Shown in pieces: positions 7,989 through 17,118 of a stretch of 64,000 bases of DNA. The position numbers and the translations under genes were made by a program. Position 1 is the stretch's first letter, and each line of letters opens with the position of its first letter. The notes beneath the pieces are model-generated. The model did not search any database, was not told where the DNA came from, and worked only from the letters and a program-made list of their open reading frames with translations. Origin of the DNA: Flavobacterium sp. AG291 (GTDB lineage Bacteria; Bacteroidota; Bacteroidia; Flavobacteriales; Flavobacteriaceae); NCBI RefSeq assembly GCF_003350375.1, contig NZ_QQAR01000015.1, positions 58,613 to 122,612 of the forward strand, written 5' to 3'.

Positions 7989-8502
7989 TAACAATCAAAA
8001 ACACAGTGAATAGAGTTCAGTTTACCGTTTTTAAAATGAAATTGCCATTCACCCTCATCCGTTTTATTGTCCAGAGAAATTATAAGGACGGTTCCTTCAA
8101 ATTTCAATTGGTTTTCAGATGATGTTGTCGCATTGACGTCTATAAGTCTGAATAGGTCTTCTGTTGTTGTATTCCAGTTTAATATTACATTTTTATAGGT
8201 GAAATAAATTCCTTTTTTTTATCGAGCAGGAGATGCCTGAAGTTGAGTACTCCATTGTCAATCTCATAAGTAATGCCTTTAAAGTTGTAGAGCATAATGT
8301 CCAGGCCTTCATCATTATTACATATATCTTCTGGATTGGGTATTATTGTCCCGGTTCCCTTTACAGCTTTCTCAAAATCGCGTTTTAATATCGTCAGCTC
8401 CAGTTTGCCGTTTACTCGTGCATCATCCCAGTTTAGGGTTTGTAGTTGTTGGGCATTCACCGAAAATGTTATCAGTGTAAATAAAGAAATAATAAGTTTC
8501 AT
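7988..8502 (-). CDS. Small secreted protein with a -1 frame break at a run of eight A
   Basis: From the ATG at 8502 a signal peptide (MKLIISLFTLITFSVNA, then Q) opens a frame that stops at 8185. At 8213-8220 the minus strand has eight A followed by GG, read AAA AAA AAG. Slipping back one base there gives GIYFTYKNVILNW and an open frame of 74 more codons ending VFDC, whose TAA overlaps the cupin ATG. With the slip the product is 171 residues. A-AAA-AAG is the classical -1 slippery heptamer, so this may be recoding, transcriptional slippage, a phase-variable run, a decaying gene or a sequencing error. I recognise no domain. The unshifted product would be 105 residues. It is first in the cupin-arsR-SDR cluster. 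Confidence 0.7.
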
Positions 8503-8545
8503 AACGTCAGTTTTTGGCACAATCCAATAAAGTGGTTTGCCATTA

Positions 8546-8576
8546 CAAACCTACAAATTATTGATTAACGTTACAA
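8546..8576 (-). promoter_or_regulatory. Promoter of the 6.2-8.5 kb minus-strand cluster
   Basis: On the minus strand a TTG (8576-8574), a 20-bp spacer and TAGGTTTG (8553-8546) match the Bacteroidota sigma-factor consensus in both elements and spacing. The -7 element lies 44 bp upstream of the ATG at 8502, so this start is preferred over 8520. Confidence 0.7.
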
Positions 8577-8645
8577 TGTATGTTTAGTCGTTTAGGCAAG
8601 GTTTTCTGCGGATGTACATAAGTTTACTTTTAAAAGGTTTATTAG

Positions 8646-8653
8646 TATATTTG
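8646..8653 (+). promoter_or_regulatory. Candidate -7 element (TATATTTG) for the TPR regulator
   Basis: TATATTTG lies 35 bp upstream of the ATG at 8688. The -33 position shows GTTTAC rather than a TTG. It is divergent from the promoter at 8546-8576. Confidence 0.5.
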
Positions 8654-8687
8654 AATCTAACTTTCAATTACAGACTTCCTATCCCAA

Positions 8688-10325
8688 ATGCATTTATTAA
8701 AAAACTGTAAAATAGTCCTTCTTATTCTTTTCATATCGCTAAGTGCTGTGTCCTTAAATGCACACACTGTGGCACAATGCGATTCGCTCTTAAAAGTAGG
8801 GCAGCAGGCTACACGGGATAAGGATTATGTAAAATCGCTAGAGGTTTTGGCTACGGCACGTTCTATGGCGGAAAAAAACCGTTGGAAGAAACAATTGTTT
8901 CATGCGATAAATTACACAGGACATAATTATATTGCAATGATGGATTATGGTGAGGCACTTAATTATTGTCTTGAGGCATATAATCTTGCCGTAAAGGAGC
9001 TGGATCCGGAGTTTGAGATGATTGCGCTTAATAACATTGCCATACTGTATACTGCTGATAAAAATTATGAAAAGGCAAGAGACTATTACAGAAAGGTATA
9101 TGATGCTGCTAAAAAGGAAAAATTCAAAAGCCTTGGTATTTATCTGATAAACCTTGCTAATGTTGAAAATATACTTGAAAATCCGGTTCAGGCCCGTAAC
9201 TATATTACCGAAGCCATGCCTAACCTTAAGCAGTATTGGCCAAGGTCTGTGGTTGCAGCAGAAATGATTCTTGCAGAAGCTGATTTGCTTGACGGTAAAA
9301 CTGCTGACGCCAGGGAAGAGGCTTTGCAATTGCTAAAGAATACAAAAGATGTTGCTTACAATGATATTGCAATACCTCTTAATGAGATAATAGTTAAAAG
9401 TTATTTTAAAGAAGGCCGCTATGACGTAGCGGCTCAAAATGCTCTTGGTATTTTAAATAAAAAGCCTGATCTTGAAACAAGAAAGCGAACTTTTGAGTTG
9501 CTCGCAGAGATTTATGGTAAGAGTAATGATTTTCGTAATGCTGTTAAATTTAAAGATTCTGTGCTGAGTGCTACTGAAGAACTCAATGAAGTGAAGAATG
9601 GAAGGTTGTTTGAGAACAGCAGGGTGAAATTTGAAATGCAGGAATATAAGAACCAACTTGCTTTAAATCAGGAAAAGGAAGTTGTAACGCGAAGAATCAT
9701 TTACTCGCTACTTGCTTTTTTTATTATTGCGCTAACCGCTACGGTATTTATATTAAGACAAAAGAAACTGATAGCGGAGCGTAATCAGCGTATTACAGCG
9801 CTTGAGCTCGAAAAAGAAAAGAATGACAATTTGTTACTTGAAAAACAATTCAGGGAAAATGAAACTAATGCATTACTGGAGCAGGAACGACTTAAGAATG
9901 AAATTGAGACCCGTAACAGAAAATTGTCTGCTAAAGCACTTTATCTTTCAGACAGGAATCAGCTTATAGAAGATATTTTGGTTTCACTTTCTAAAAAAAC
10001 CAAACTGTCTAAAGATACTTCGTTAGCCAACCAAATCAAGACCCTGAAAAGCCAACTTCGTATTGACAACGAATGGGATGATTTTATAACGCATTTCGAA
10101 GAGCTCAATCAGGGATTCCTTAATCGTTTAAAAACACTTCATCCAACCCTTACTGCAAATGACGTCCGCTTTGTGGCTTACATATACATGAATCTTAGTG
10201 TGAAAGAAATTTCTTCTATTCTTAACATAACAATAGAAGCCTGCAGAAAACGAAAAGAGCGTATTGCGCATAAAATGGAATTACCTGTCAATGTGAATAT
10301 ATTTGACTATATATCAGCTCTATAG
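8688..10325 (+). CDS. Membrane TPR regulator with LuxR-like C-terminal DNA-binding domain
   Basis: A 545-residue protein with a signal peptide (about 1-25) and periplasmic TPR-type helical repeats (about 30-310). One membrane segment follows (about 338-360, IIYSLLAFFIIALTATVFIL), then a charged coiled coil (about 362-425) and a C-terminal helix-turn-helix. The HTH (LTANDVRFVAYIYMNLSVKEISSILNI and on, about 488-525) resembles LuxR/GerE-type domains. This TPR-TM-HTH design is common in Bacteroidota and suggests a one-component sensor passing an envelope signal directly to DNA. The large T9SS adhesin gene follows 233 bp downstream on the same strand and is a plausible target. Signal and targets are unknown. 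Confidence 0.82.
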   Translation: MHLLKNCKIVLLILFISLSAVSLNAHTVAQCDSLLKVGQQATRDKDYVKSLEVLATARSMAEKNRWKKQLFHAINYTGHNYIAMMDYGEALNYCLEAYNLAVKELDPEFEMIALNNIAILYTADKNYEKARDYYRKVYDAAKKEKFKSLGIYLINLANVENILENPVQARNYITEAMPNLKQYWPRSVVAAEMILAEADLLDGKTADAREEALQLLKNTKDVAYNDIAIPLNEIIVKSYFKEGRYDVAAQNALGILNKKPDLETRKRTFELLAEIYGKSNDFRNAVKFKDSVLSATEELNEVKNGRLFENSRVKFEMQEYKNQLALNQEKEVVTRRIIYSLLAFFIIALTATVFILRQKKLIAERNQRITALELEKEKNDNLLLEKQFRENETNALLEQERLKNEIETRNRKLSAKALYLSDRNQLIEDILVSLSKKTKLSKDTSLANQIKTLKSQLRIDNEWDDFITHFEELNQGFLNRLKTLHPTLTANDVRFVAYIYMNLSVKEISSILNITIEACRKRKERIAHKMELPVNVNIFDYISAL

Positions 10326-10384
10326 GTTGTTGTTGTCGCATTTTTTAGGCTATTTGTCCGACTGTTTCCTAGTCGATTGTTATG

Positions 10385-10412
10385 CGCATTTTAAATAATG
10401 CGTGAATTTTTT
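10385..10412 (+). terminator. Weak terminator candidate after the TPR regulator
   Basis: CGCATT / AATGCG six-base stem with a TTAAAT loop, followed by TGAATTTTTTG, 60 bp past the stop codon. The stem is short. Confidence 0.35.
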
Positions 10413-10564
10413 GTTAATGTTGTGGTGTGATTCTTCAGGGTATGATTAATAGCTCAAATTATTGAAGCTTTAATCAGATTATTTTCTGTTAGTAATCGGC
10501 TCATAAACTTGCCTACATTAATAAACTACTAATTAAACTAACAATCAAAAAAAGGGAAATGTGT

Positions 10565-13500
10565 ATGAAAAAGATTTCATTTTTTTTATTCGTACTGCTA
10601 TTTTCATTAAGTAGCAATGCACAGCTGGCTCTTGAGAGTTTTGAGAGTTGGGTGCCCGGGCAGGGGCCTCCAAACTGGAAAATTCTTCAAAACAACATTG
10701 GAACAAATACGCAATGGGCACAAACCAATGCTGCTAATACAAATACTCCGTCTTATACGGGATTATATGCGGCGTATCTGAACCCGGAGAACGTTGCTAC
10801 AGGTATACCTGAAGATTATCTTGTTACACCTCTATTCAATTCACCGGTAAATGGACGTATTGAATTCTATTCAAGGCTAACAATGGCTTTGGATCAGGGG
10901 TCTGTATATAAGGTTAAGATTCTTCCTGAAGGGGCAGATGCCGATAACCTTGCCAGCTATGTTGAGCTGCAGTCGTGGACAGAGCTTGAAATTAATACTG
11001 TGCAGCAGCAATACAATAAAGTAGTAGTAGAAATACCTGCTATTTATGAGAATACGGATATTCGTGTTGCTTTTGTAATACTAAGTGATAATGGTGACCG
11101 CTGGCTAATTGATGATGTTCAGGTAGTTTCGGAATGTGTTATGCCTGAAAATATTGTTGTAAATAATATTACACAAACATCAGCAGAAATAACATGGGAT
11201 AATCCGGGAGGAGCTAATGATTTTGAGATTGAGATTGTTGAAGACGCTCTGGCGCCTACAGGTGTAGGTGTGCCTTATAATGGTGTACAACCTTATGTAG
11301 TTCAAAACCTTGCCCCGGGAACTAAATATAAATTTTATATTAAAGCAATATGTCTGGATGGAGGACAAAGTGAATGGACAATTCCGGTGACTTTTTTAAC
11401 CTTTAAACCGGGTGATAACTGTCAGAATCCTAAAAGCATAACTTCGTTACCTTATGCAGGAGCCGATGATACTGCTCTTTATTTCGATTTTATAAACGGT
11501 TCATCAGGGGGCTGCGGAATACCGGCATACCAAAACTATCTTAATGGGAATGATGTGTTTTATGCTTATACGGCTACGGAAACAGGAGCAATAAGCATTA
11601 ATTTGTCGGGTATTACTGAAGCTTATACAGGAGTGTTTGTTTACACTTCATGCGCCAATATTGGTACTGCTTGTTATGAAGCGGCTGTTAATGACTATTT
11701 AACGCCGGCTCCAGATCTTAATATTACTTCTATGACCGTTACCGCCGGTACTACCTATTATATAGTAGTTTCAAGCTGGTTTGCTCAAACTACAGCTTTT
11801 ACACTTAGTATACAGCAGGAATACTGTGATAAACCGGAAAATCTTACCGCTACGGCGCCTACCAGCAATGGTATTACGCTGGCATGGGATTCTACGGCTA
11901 CTTCATGGCAATATGTTATACAACCTGTAGGGCAGGGTTTGCCTATGGGAGCAGGACAAACTATTGTAAATAATCCAATTACGCCAAGCTACCTTACACC
12001 GTCTACACAATACGAATTTTATGTTCGTGCAGATTGTAATGATGGTACATTCAGTAGCTGGGCAGGGCCATTAGTATTCAATACGCAATGTGATGCATTT
12101 ATAGTTCCTTATTCTGAAGGTTTTGATTCAGGTTCCGTATCTCAGTTCTGCTGGTCGGTTCTTGATAATAATGACGATACAATAGTATGGGATTTAGATT
12201 TTGCAATGGATAGTTATCAGGGTGACCAGTCGGCTAAATTTGACGTTAGTTATTCGATGACCAATGATGATATGCTGATTTCACCTGCTATATTGCTTAC
12301 AGGTAATGAAAGACTTAAATTCCATTATAAAACCCAGGATAGCGGAGCGGCTGCTTTTAAAGTAATGGCTTCGGTTACAGGGAAAAACCCTGAAGATTTT
12401 ACAATAGAACTTTCACCGCTAACAAGCTATGCGACTAGTGCGTGGACTGAGAAGGTTATTAATGTTTCTAATATTCCGGCAGGGCCTGTTTACTTTGCAT
12501 GGTATGTACCTTCAGGCTTTAATGGAGGTTATGAACTTATGATTGACAATGTAATTGTTGAGGAAATGCCGGCATGTGCTGAACCATCAGATATTGTAGT
12601 AAATTCAGTTTCAGATACAGAGGCCCATGTAGCATGGACTGCAGGTAACAACGAAACAGCATGGGAAATCCTTGTTGGAACAGCTTCAGTAATTGGAACT
12701 CCTTCTAATACAGTTACAGGAACTCCGGTAAGCAATCCATATTTTGATGCGACATCGCTTCTTCCCGATACACAACAAGCAGTATATATACGCGCCGTTT
12801 GTGGTACAAACAATAAGAGTGTTTGGGAAGGCCCTTACTATTTCCAGACGAAATGTACAGCTTTTGCGATACCTTTCAGTGAAGCATTCAACAGCGATTC
12901 TGCTACAGAATCTTGCTGGACTATAGTAAACGGAAATGGTGACTGGTCAATTTGGGCAACCTCAGATATGCCTGCTTATGAAGGTGATGAAGCTGCAAAA
13001 ATATATACTGGTACAACCCAAAACAATGACTGGCTAATATCTCCTGCTATAACGCTTACAGGAAATGAAAGACTTAAATATCATTTCAGAATAGGTAGCG
13101 CTGATGAAGGAATCACAGGATTTAGGGTAATGCTTTCAACGGGTAGTACGGATCTTGCAGATTTTACGGAAGAGCTTGTTCCTGAAACAATATATACGAA
13201 TGAAAATTATCTTGTAAAAACGGTTTCTCTTACGGCTTATACAGGTCCGGTATATATTGCATGGCATATACCTTCAACAGTAGAGTTTGGTTCTGATCTT
13301 ATGATTGATAATGTGATAGTAGAGCCTATGCCTACTTGTCCGGAACCACAATTAATAGAGGTAAGCAATATTACTGCTACATCGGCAGAGATAACATGGA
13401 CACCGGGTAATAATGAAACCCAATGGGAACTTTTTGTAAATGTACAGGGAGAAGATATTCCTGCAACAGGTATTGTTGTTAATGCTCTTCCTTATACACT

Positions 13501-16105
13501 TACAGCTTTACCTGACGGTACTCCGCTTACATCGGGTACACTTTATAATCTTGCTGTAAAAGCGGTATGTGGTGGTACTGAATCGAGCGTAATGTCAGAC
13601 AAGGCTCAGTTTGTTACAATTATAACAAATGATGAATGCTCTGCACCGGTTACAGTTCCGGTTAACACTGGTGTTATTTGCGATGTATATGCTTCCGGTA
13701 CGCTTAAAGGTGCTACAACATCAACACCTCAGGATAGTCCTTGTGGTGAATGGGTAAGCGTAAACGAGGATGTATGGTTCGAGTTTACAGCGACATCAGC
13801 TACACATACGGTATCATTCATCGATATTGTTGGACCTCAATTTACTTATATAGTATACCAGGGAGATGACTGTGGTAATCTAACAACAATCAGCTATTGT
13901 AATACGGCATCAGCTGAATATAATTCTACTGAATTACTTGAAAACCTTACCGTGGGAGGGAAATACAAGATCAGGATTTTTAATACTGATTTTGAGCCTG
14001 TTGAAACTACATTTAAAATATGTGTAAAAGTACCTGTTACCCCAATAGCAGTAAGTACTACGCAGTATACCGTTGAACAGTTAGTGACAGATGTCCTTTT
14101 TGAGGGAAGCTGTGCCCAGATTAGTAATATTACATGGTCAACAGGTACAAATTACCCGGATCCTGACAATGTGTTTGGCGATAATCCTAACGGGATTGCT
14201 TACTTTAATAAAAATGGTTCAGGTTTCCCTTTTGAAGAAGGTTTGGTGTTAACAACAGGAGATGTTACTAAAGTTCCGGGACCTGACTACAGAGCAATGG
14301 AGCAGGGCTCTTCTGTTTGGTTAGGTGATACGGATATTGATGCTGTTATGGAAGGTTTCCTTGGTGCGCCGCCATTCCAGCCATCTACAAACGCATCGGT
14401 AATCGAATTTGACTTTGTACCGTCACTTCCAACATTCAGCCTTGACTTTATGTTTGCATCTGAAGAGTATGGCGATTTTATACAGTGTTACAGCTATGAT
14501 ACATTTGCTATCCTATTGACAGATGCTAACGGAAACACACAGAATATTGCTGTGATTCCGGGAACGTCAATTCCAATTTCGGTATTTAACATCAGTGGAG
14601 CAGGTTATCCTAATATTTGTCCGGGTTACAATCTGGAATGGTTTGGACAGTACAATGTTTTTGGTAATCAGGATCTTTCACAAACATCATTTGCAGGACA
14701 AACTGTTGTGATGACAGCTACGGCTAATGTTGAGGTAAATCAGCCTTATCATATTAAAATTGCTATTGCTGAGACAGATAACAACCTTGATTCAGGTGTA
14801 TTCATTAAAGCAGGTGTTGAGGTTGGCGCCGGAACTGTTGATCTTGGAGCAGATCTACTTGTGTCTACCGATACTGCGGTTTGCGTAGGGCAGACAACAA
14901 CAATTGAATCAGGACTTGATGATACAACATTTGATTTCACATGGAAACGCGATGGTGTTGTAATACCAAATGAAACATCGGCTACGCTGGTGGTAAGCGA
15001 ACCGGGTGAGTATACAATATCGGCTAATGTAACAGGTTACAGCTGTTTAAGGGAAGATAGCGTGATTGTTGAATTCTATCCGTCAGTTGCGGATCTTACG
15101 GCAAATCCGGCAGATATTATTGTATGTGATGTTGACGGCTTTGCTGAATTTGATATTGAATCAAATACTGCTGTAATTCTGGAAGGACTTAATCCTGCTG
15201 ACTATACAGTTACCTATCATGCAACGGCTGAAGTTGCCGAAGCTAATACAGATGCATTAGTAAGCCCATACACAAATACGGTTCAGAATGAACAGACTAT
15301 TTATGTTAGGATTGCTGATAACGGAACTGACTGTTTTGCAGTAAAAACATTTACGGTAAGAGCTCAGGATCTTACACCGCAATTTACGCTTGAGGGTGAT
15401 TTTACTGCATGTAGAGCAGAAGATATTACCATAACTGTAAATCCGGACAATTTTGATGTTGAGGATGCTGTATTTGCCTGGACTCTGGATGGAAACGCTA
15501 TCTCAGAAACCACTAGTAGTATCACGGCGACAGTTTTTGGTACCTATGCGGTTACAGTTACAGCAAATGGTTGTGATAATTCAGCAACTGCTGTTGTTGA
15601 ACAGGATGCAACAGTAATTGATGTTCTGGTTCTTGATGGGTGCGAAAACAATGTTTACTGGATAGAGGCTACAGATGACGAAGGTTCATTTAACCCTGAT
15701 ACTGCGTCTTATGCTTGGACAGGACCGGAAAACTTTACTTCTGCTGAGCGCAGATTCGTAGCTCCTATGCCGGGAATATACGACGTTACTGTTACTACTG
15801 CAGAGGGTTGTACAGGCGAAGCTGAATTTATAGTTACAGCTACTATATGTGAGATACAAAAAGGTATATCGCCAAATAATGATGGATTTAATGATGTACT
15901 GGACCTTACTTCATTTGGTGTGAAAAAGCTTATCATCTTTAACCGTTACGGTAAAGAGGTATACAACAAAACAAATTATACCAACGAATGGAAAGGACAG
16001 GATTCTAACGGTAATGAGCTTACTACAGGCACTTATTTCTATATGATAGAATTAGAACAGGTAGAGAGCAAAACCGGATGGATTTACGTCAACAGACAGG
16101 AATAG
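10565..16105 (+). CDS. Giant T9SS type B adhesin with cleaved-adhesin, FnIII and choice-of-anchor L modules
   Basis: A secreted, cell-surface protein of 1846 residues. After the signal peptide (MKKISFFLFVLLFSLSSNA) come repeated pairs: a jelly-roll 'cleaved adhesin/choice-of-anchor J' domain (about 20-195, 515-670, 770-925; each has a block like 'YVAWHIPS...LMIDNVIVE') and a fibronectin type III domain ('ITWDNPGGANDFEI...', 'AEITWTPGNNETQWEL...'). A choice-of-anchor L module is at about 1165-1410 (FEEGLVLTTGDV, FMFASEEYGDF). Ig-like modules follow. The end (about 1768-1846) is a gliding-motility/T9SS type B sorting domain: SPNNDGFNDVL, IFNRYGKEVY, TGTYFYMIEL. I start at 10565; an ATG two codons upstream is possible. 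Likely role is adhesion or surface spreading; ligand unknown. Confidence 0.9.
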   Translation: MKKISFFLFVLLFSLSSNAQLALESFESWVPGQGPPNWKILQNNIGTNTQWAQTNAANTNTPSYTGLYAAYLNPENVATGIPEDYLVTPLFNSPVNGRIEFYSRLTMALDQGSVYKVKILPEGADADNLASYVELQSWTELEINTVQQQYNKVVVEIPAIYENTDIRVAFVILSDNGDRWLIDDVQVVSECVMPENIVVNNITQTSAEITWDNPGGANDFEIEIVEDALAPTGVGVPYNGVQPYVVQNLAPGTKYKFYIKAICLDGGQSEWTIPVTFLTFKPGDNCQNPKSITSLPYAGADDTALYFDFINGSSGGCGIPAYQNYLNGNDVFYAYTATETGAISINLSGITEAYTGVFVYTSCANIGTACYEAAVNDYLTPAPDLNITSMTVTAGTTYYIVVSSWFAQTTAFTLSIQQEYCDKPENLTATAPTSNGITLAWDSTATSWQYVIQPVGQGLPMGAGQTIVNNPITPSYLTPSTQYEFYVRADCNDGTFSSWAGPLVFNTQCDAFIVPYSEGFDSGSVSQFCWSVLDNNDDTIVWDLDFAMDSYQGDQSAKFDVSYSMTNDDMLISPAILLTGNERLKFHYKTQDSGAAAFKVMASVTGKNPEDFTIELSPLTSYATSAWTEKVINVSNIPAGPVYFAWYVPSGFNGGYELMIDNVIVEEMPACAEPSDIVVNSVSDTEAHVAWTAGNNETAWEILVGTASVIGTPSNTVTGTPVSNPYFDATSLLPDTQQAVYIRAVCGTNNKSVWEGPYYFQTKCTAFAIPFSEAFNSDSATESCWTIVNGNGDWSIWATSDMPAYEGDEAAKIYTGTTQNNDWLISPAITLTGNERLKYHFRIGSADEGITGFRVMLSTGSTDLADFTEELVPETIYTNENYLVKTVSLTAYTGPVYIAWHIPSTVEFGSDLMIDNVIVEPMPTCPEPQLIEVSNITATSAEITWTPGNNETQWELFVNVQGEDIPATGIVVNALPYTLTALPDGTPLTSGTLYNLAVKAVCGGTESSVMSDKAQFVTIITNDECSAPVTVPVNTGVICDVYASGTLKGATTSTPQDSPCGEWVSVNEDVWFEFTATSATHTVSFIDIVGPQFTYIVYQGDDCGNLTTISYCNTASAEYNSTELLENLTVGGKYKIRIFNTDFEPVETTFKICVKVPVTPIAVSTTQYTVEQLVTDVLFEGSCAQISNITWSTGTNYPDPDNVFGDNPNGIAYFNKNGSGFPFEEGLVLTTGDVTKVPGPDYRAMEQGSSVWLGDTDIDAVMEGFLGAPPFQPSTNASVIEFDFVPSLPTFSLDFMFASEEYGDFIQCYSYDTFAILLTDANGNTQNIAVIPGTSIPISVFNISGAGYPNICPGYNLEWFGQYNVFGNQDLSQTSFAGQTVVMTATANVEVNQPYHIKIAIAETDNNLDSGVFIKAGVEVGAGTVDLGADLLVSTDTAVCVGQTTTIESGLDDTTFDFTWKRDGVVIPNETSATLVVSEPGEYTISANVTGYSCLREDSVIVEFYPSVADLTANPADIIVCDVDGFAEFDIESNTAVILEGLNPADYTVTYHATAEVAEANTDALVSPYTNTVQNEQTIYVRIADNGTDCFAVKTFTVRAQDLTPQFTLEGDFTACRAEDITITVNPDNFDVEDAVFAWTLDGNAISETTSSITATVFGTYAVTVTANGCDNSATAVVEQDATVIDVLVLDGCENNVYWIEATDDEGSFNPDTASYAWTGPENFTSAERRFVAPMPGIYDVTVTTAEGCTGEAEFIVTATICEIQKGISPNNDGFNDVLDLTSFGVKKLIIFNRYGKEVYNKTNYTNEWKGQDSNGNELTTGTYFYMIELEQVESKTGWIYVNRQE

Positions 16106-16135
16106 TTTTTAGGTTTAATAGGCTATATTTTGAAA

Positions 16136-16167
16136 GAAAGGCCGCTCATTTATGAGCGGCCTTTCTT
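16136..16167 (+). terminator. Strong terminator after the giant adhesin
   Basis: Near-perfect 13-14-bp stem GAAAGGCCGCTCAT / ATGAGCGGCCTTTC with a very small loop. It stands 31 bp past the adhesin stop. The T tract is modest, and the symmetry would allow it to work in both directions. Confidence 0.85.
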
Positions 16168-16291
16168 ATATAGTGAGTTTTGTTTTTTTAATAAAATCAA
16201 TTATAGAAGCTATTGTTGTGGGAAAAACAAGGGATTGCTTCAAAACTCTTAACTGATTTATTAAAATGAAGTGTTTTATATCGTTAGTTTC

Positions 16292-17080
16292 TTAGAATCC
16301 TCTTTGTCTTTTGGCTTCAAAAATAAGTATGGCAGCAGCGACAGATACATTCATTGAATCGATTTCTCCCTGCATTGGGATGATAATATTTTTGGTGGAG
16401 GCGTCACGCCATTCCTGTGTAAGTCCAGTGGCCTCGGTGCCTACAACCAGTGCAGTAGGGGTAGTATAATCCTGAGTGTGGTATTGGGTAGAGTCCTGTA
16501 ATGTAGCACAGAAGATATTGATGTTTTTAGATTTAAGGTAAGCGATTACTTCGTCAGTGGTACCAGTGGCAATCTGGTTAGTAAACAGGCAGCCTACACT
16601 GGAACGTACTACATTTGGGTTATACATATCGCTTTTTGGATTAGCAACAATTACCGCATCAAGATTAGCGGCATCAGCAGTACGAAGCAATGCACCGAGA
16701 TTACCCGGTTTTTCCGGAGTCTCAGCAACAAGTACCAGCGGATTATCTCCCAGTTTTAAATCAGATAGTTCAAGGCTCTTGCTTTTAGCTATAGCTATAA
16801 TTCCCTCAGTGGTGTCGCGGTAGGCTAGTTTCTGATAGACTTCACGGCTTATTTCAATCATTTCCACATGCTTGCCGGCAAGAGACGCAACAACACTGTC
16901 GGTAAGCATATCGGGCAAAAACAAAACAGTTTCTATTTCATAACCGCCTTTTCGGGCAAGCTGAATCTCACGCTGGCCTTCAATTAGGAAAGTACCGCTC
17001 TGACGACGTGCCTTAGCTTTTTCCTGTAGTTGAACCAATGATTTTATAAAGGGATTCTGGGCGCTTGTAATTTGTTTCAT
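16292..17080 (-). CDS. SpoU/TrmH-family RNA 2'-O-methyltransferase
   Basis: A 262-residue SAM-dependent RNA methyltransferase of the knotted SPOUT class. An N-terminal substrate-binding domain (about 1-100, opening ITSAQNPFIKSLVQLQ) precedes the catalytic domain. All three SpoU motifs are present: EKPGNLGALLRTADA, VVGTEATGLT, and IPMQGEIDSMNVSVAAAILIF. Closest in design to RlmB/TsnR-like 23S rRNA methyltransferases, but the target nucleotide cannot be read from sequence. It lies downstream of the DUF58-MoxR operon with a candidate promoter of its own at 17100, and its 3' end converges on the giant adhesin. Confidence 0.92.
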   Translation of the reverse strand: MKQITSAQNPFIKSLVQLQEKAKARRQSGTFLIEGQREIQLARKGGYEIETVLFLPDMLTDSVVASLAGKHVEMIEISREVYQKLAYRDTTEGIIAIAKSKSLELSDLKLGDNPLVLVAETPEKPGNLGALLRTADAANLDAVIVANPKSDMYNPNVVRSSVGCLFTNQIATGTTDEVIAYLKSKNINIFCATLQDSTQYHTQDYTTPTALVVGTEATGLTQEWRDASTKNIIIPMQGEIDSMNVSVAAAILIFEAKRQRGF

Positions 17081-17099
17081 AAGTAAGTGTTGCAGAGAG

Positions 17100-17107
17100 C
17101 AAAGGTA
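17100..17107 (-). promoter_or_regulatory. Candidate -7 element (TACCTTTG) for the RNA methyltransferase
   Basis: CAAAGGTA on the plus strand, 20 bp upstream of the ATG at 17080, in the 38-bp gap after the membrane-protein gene. The same octamer lies before rel. Confidence 0.4.
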
Positions 17108-17118
17108 AACAACAATGA

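Noticed and set aside
8185..8520. Treating the 111-codon frame as the complete secreted protein
   Set aside because: It stops just after a run of eight A, while the -1 frame continues for 74 sensible codons to a TAATG overlap with the cupin gene. The promoter spacing also favours the ATG at 8502.
16136..16165. Palindrome as a mobile-element end
   Set aside because: It directly follows a stop codon and has terminator geometry; no second end, transposase or target duplication was found.
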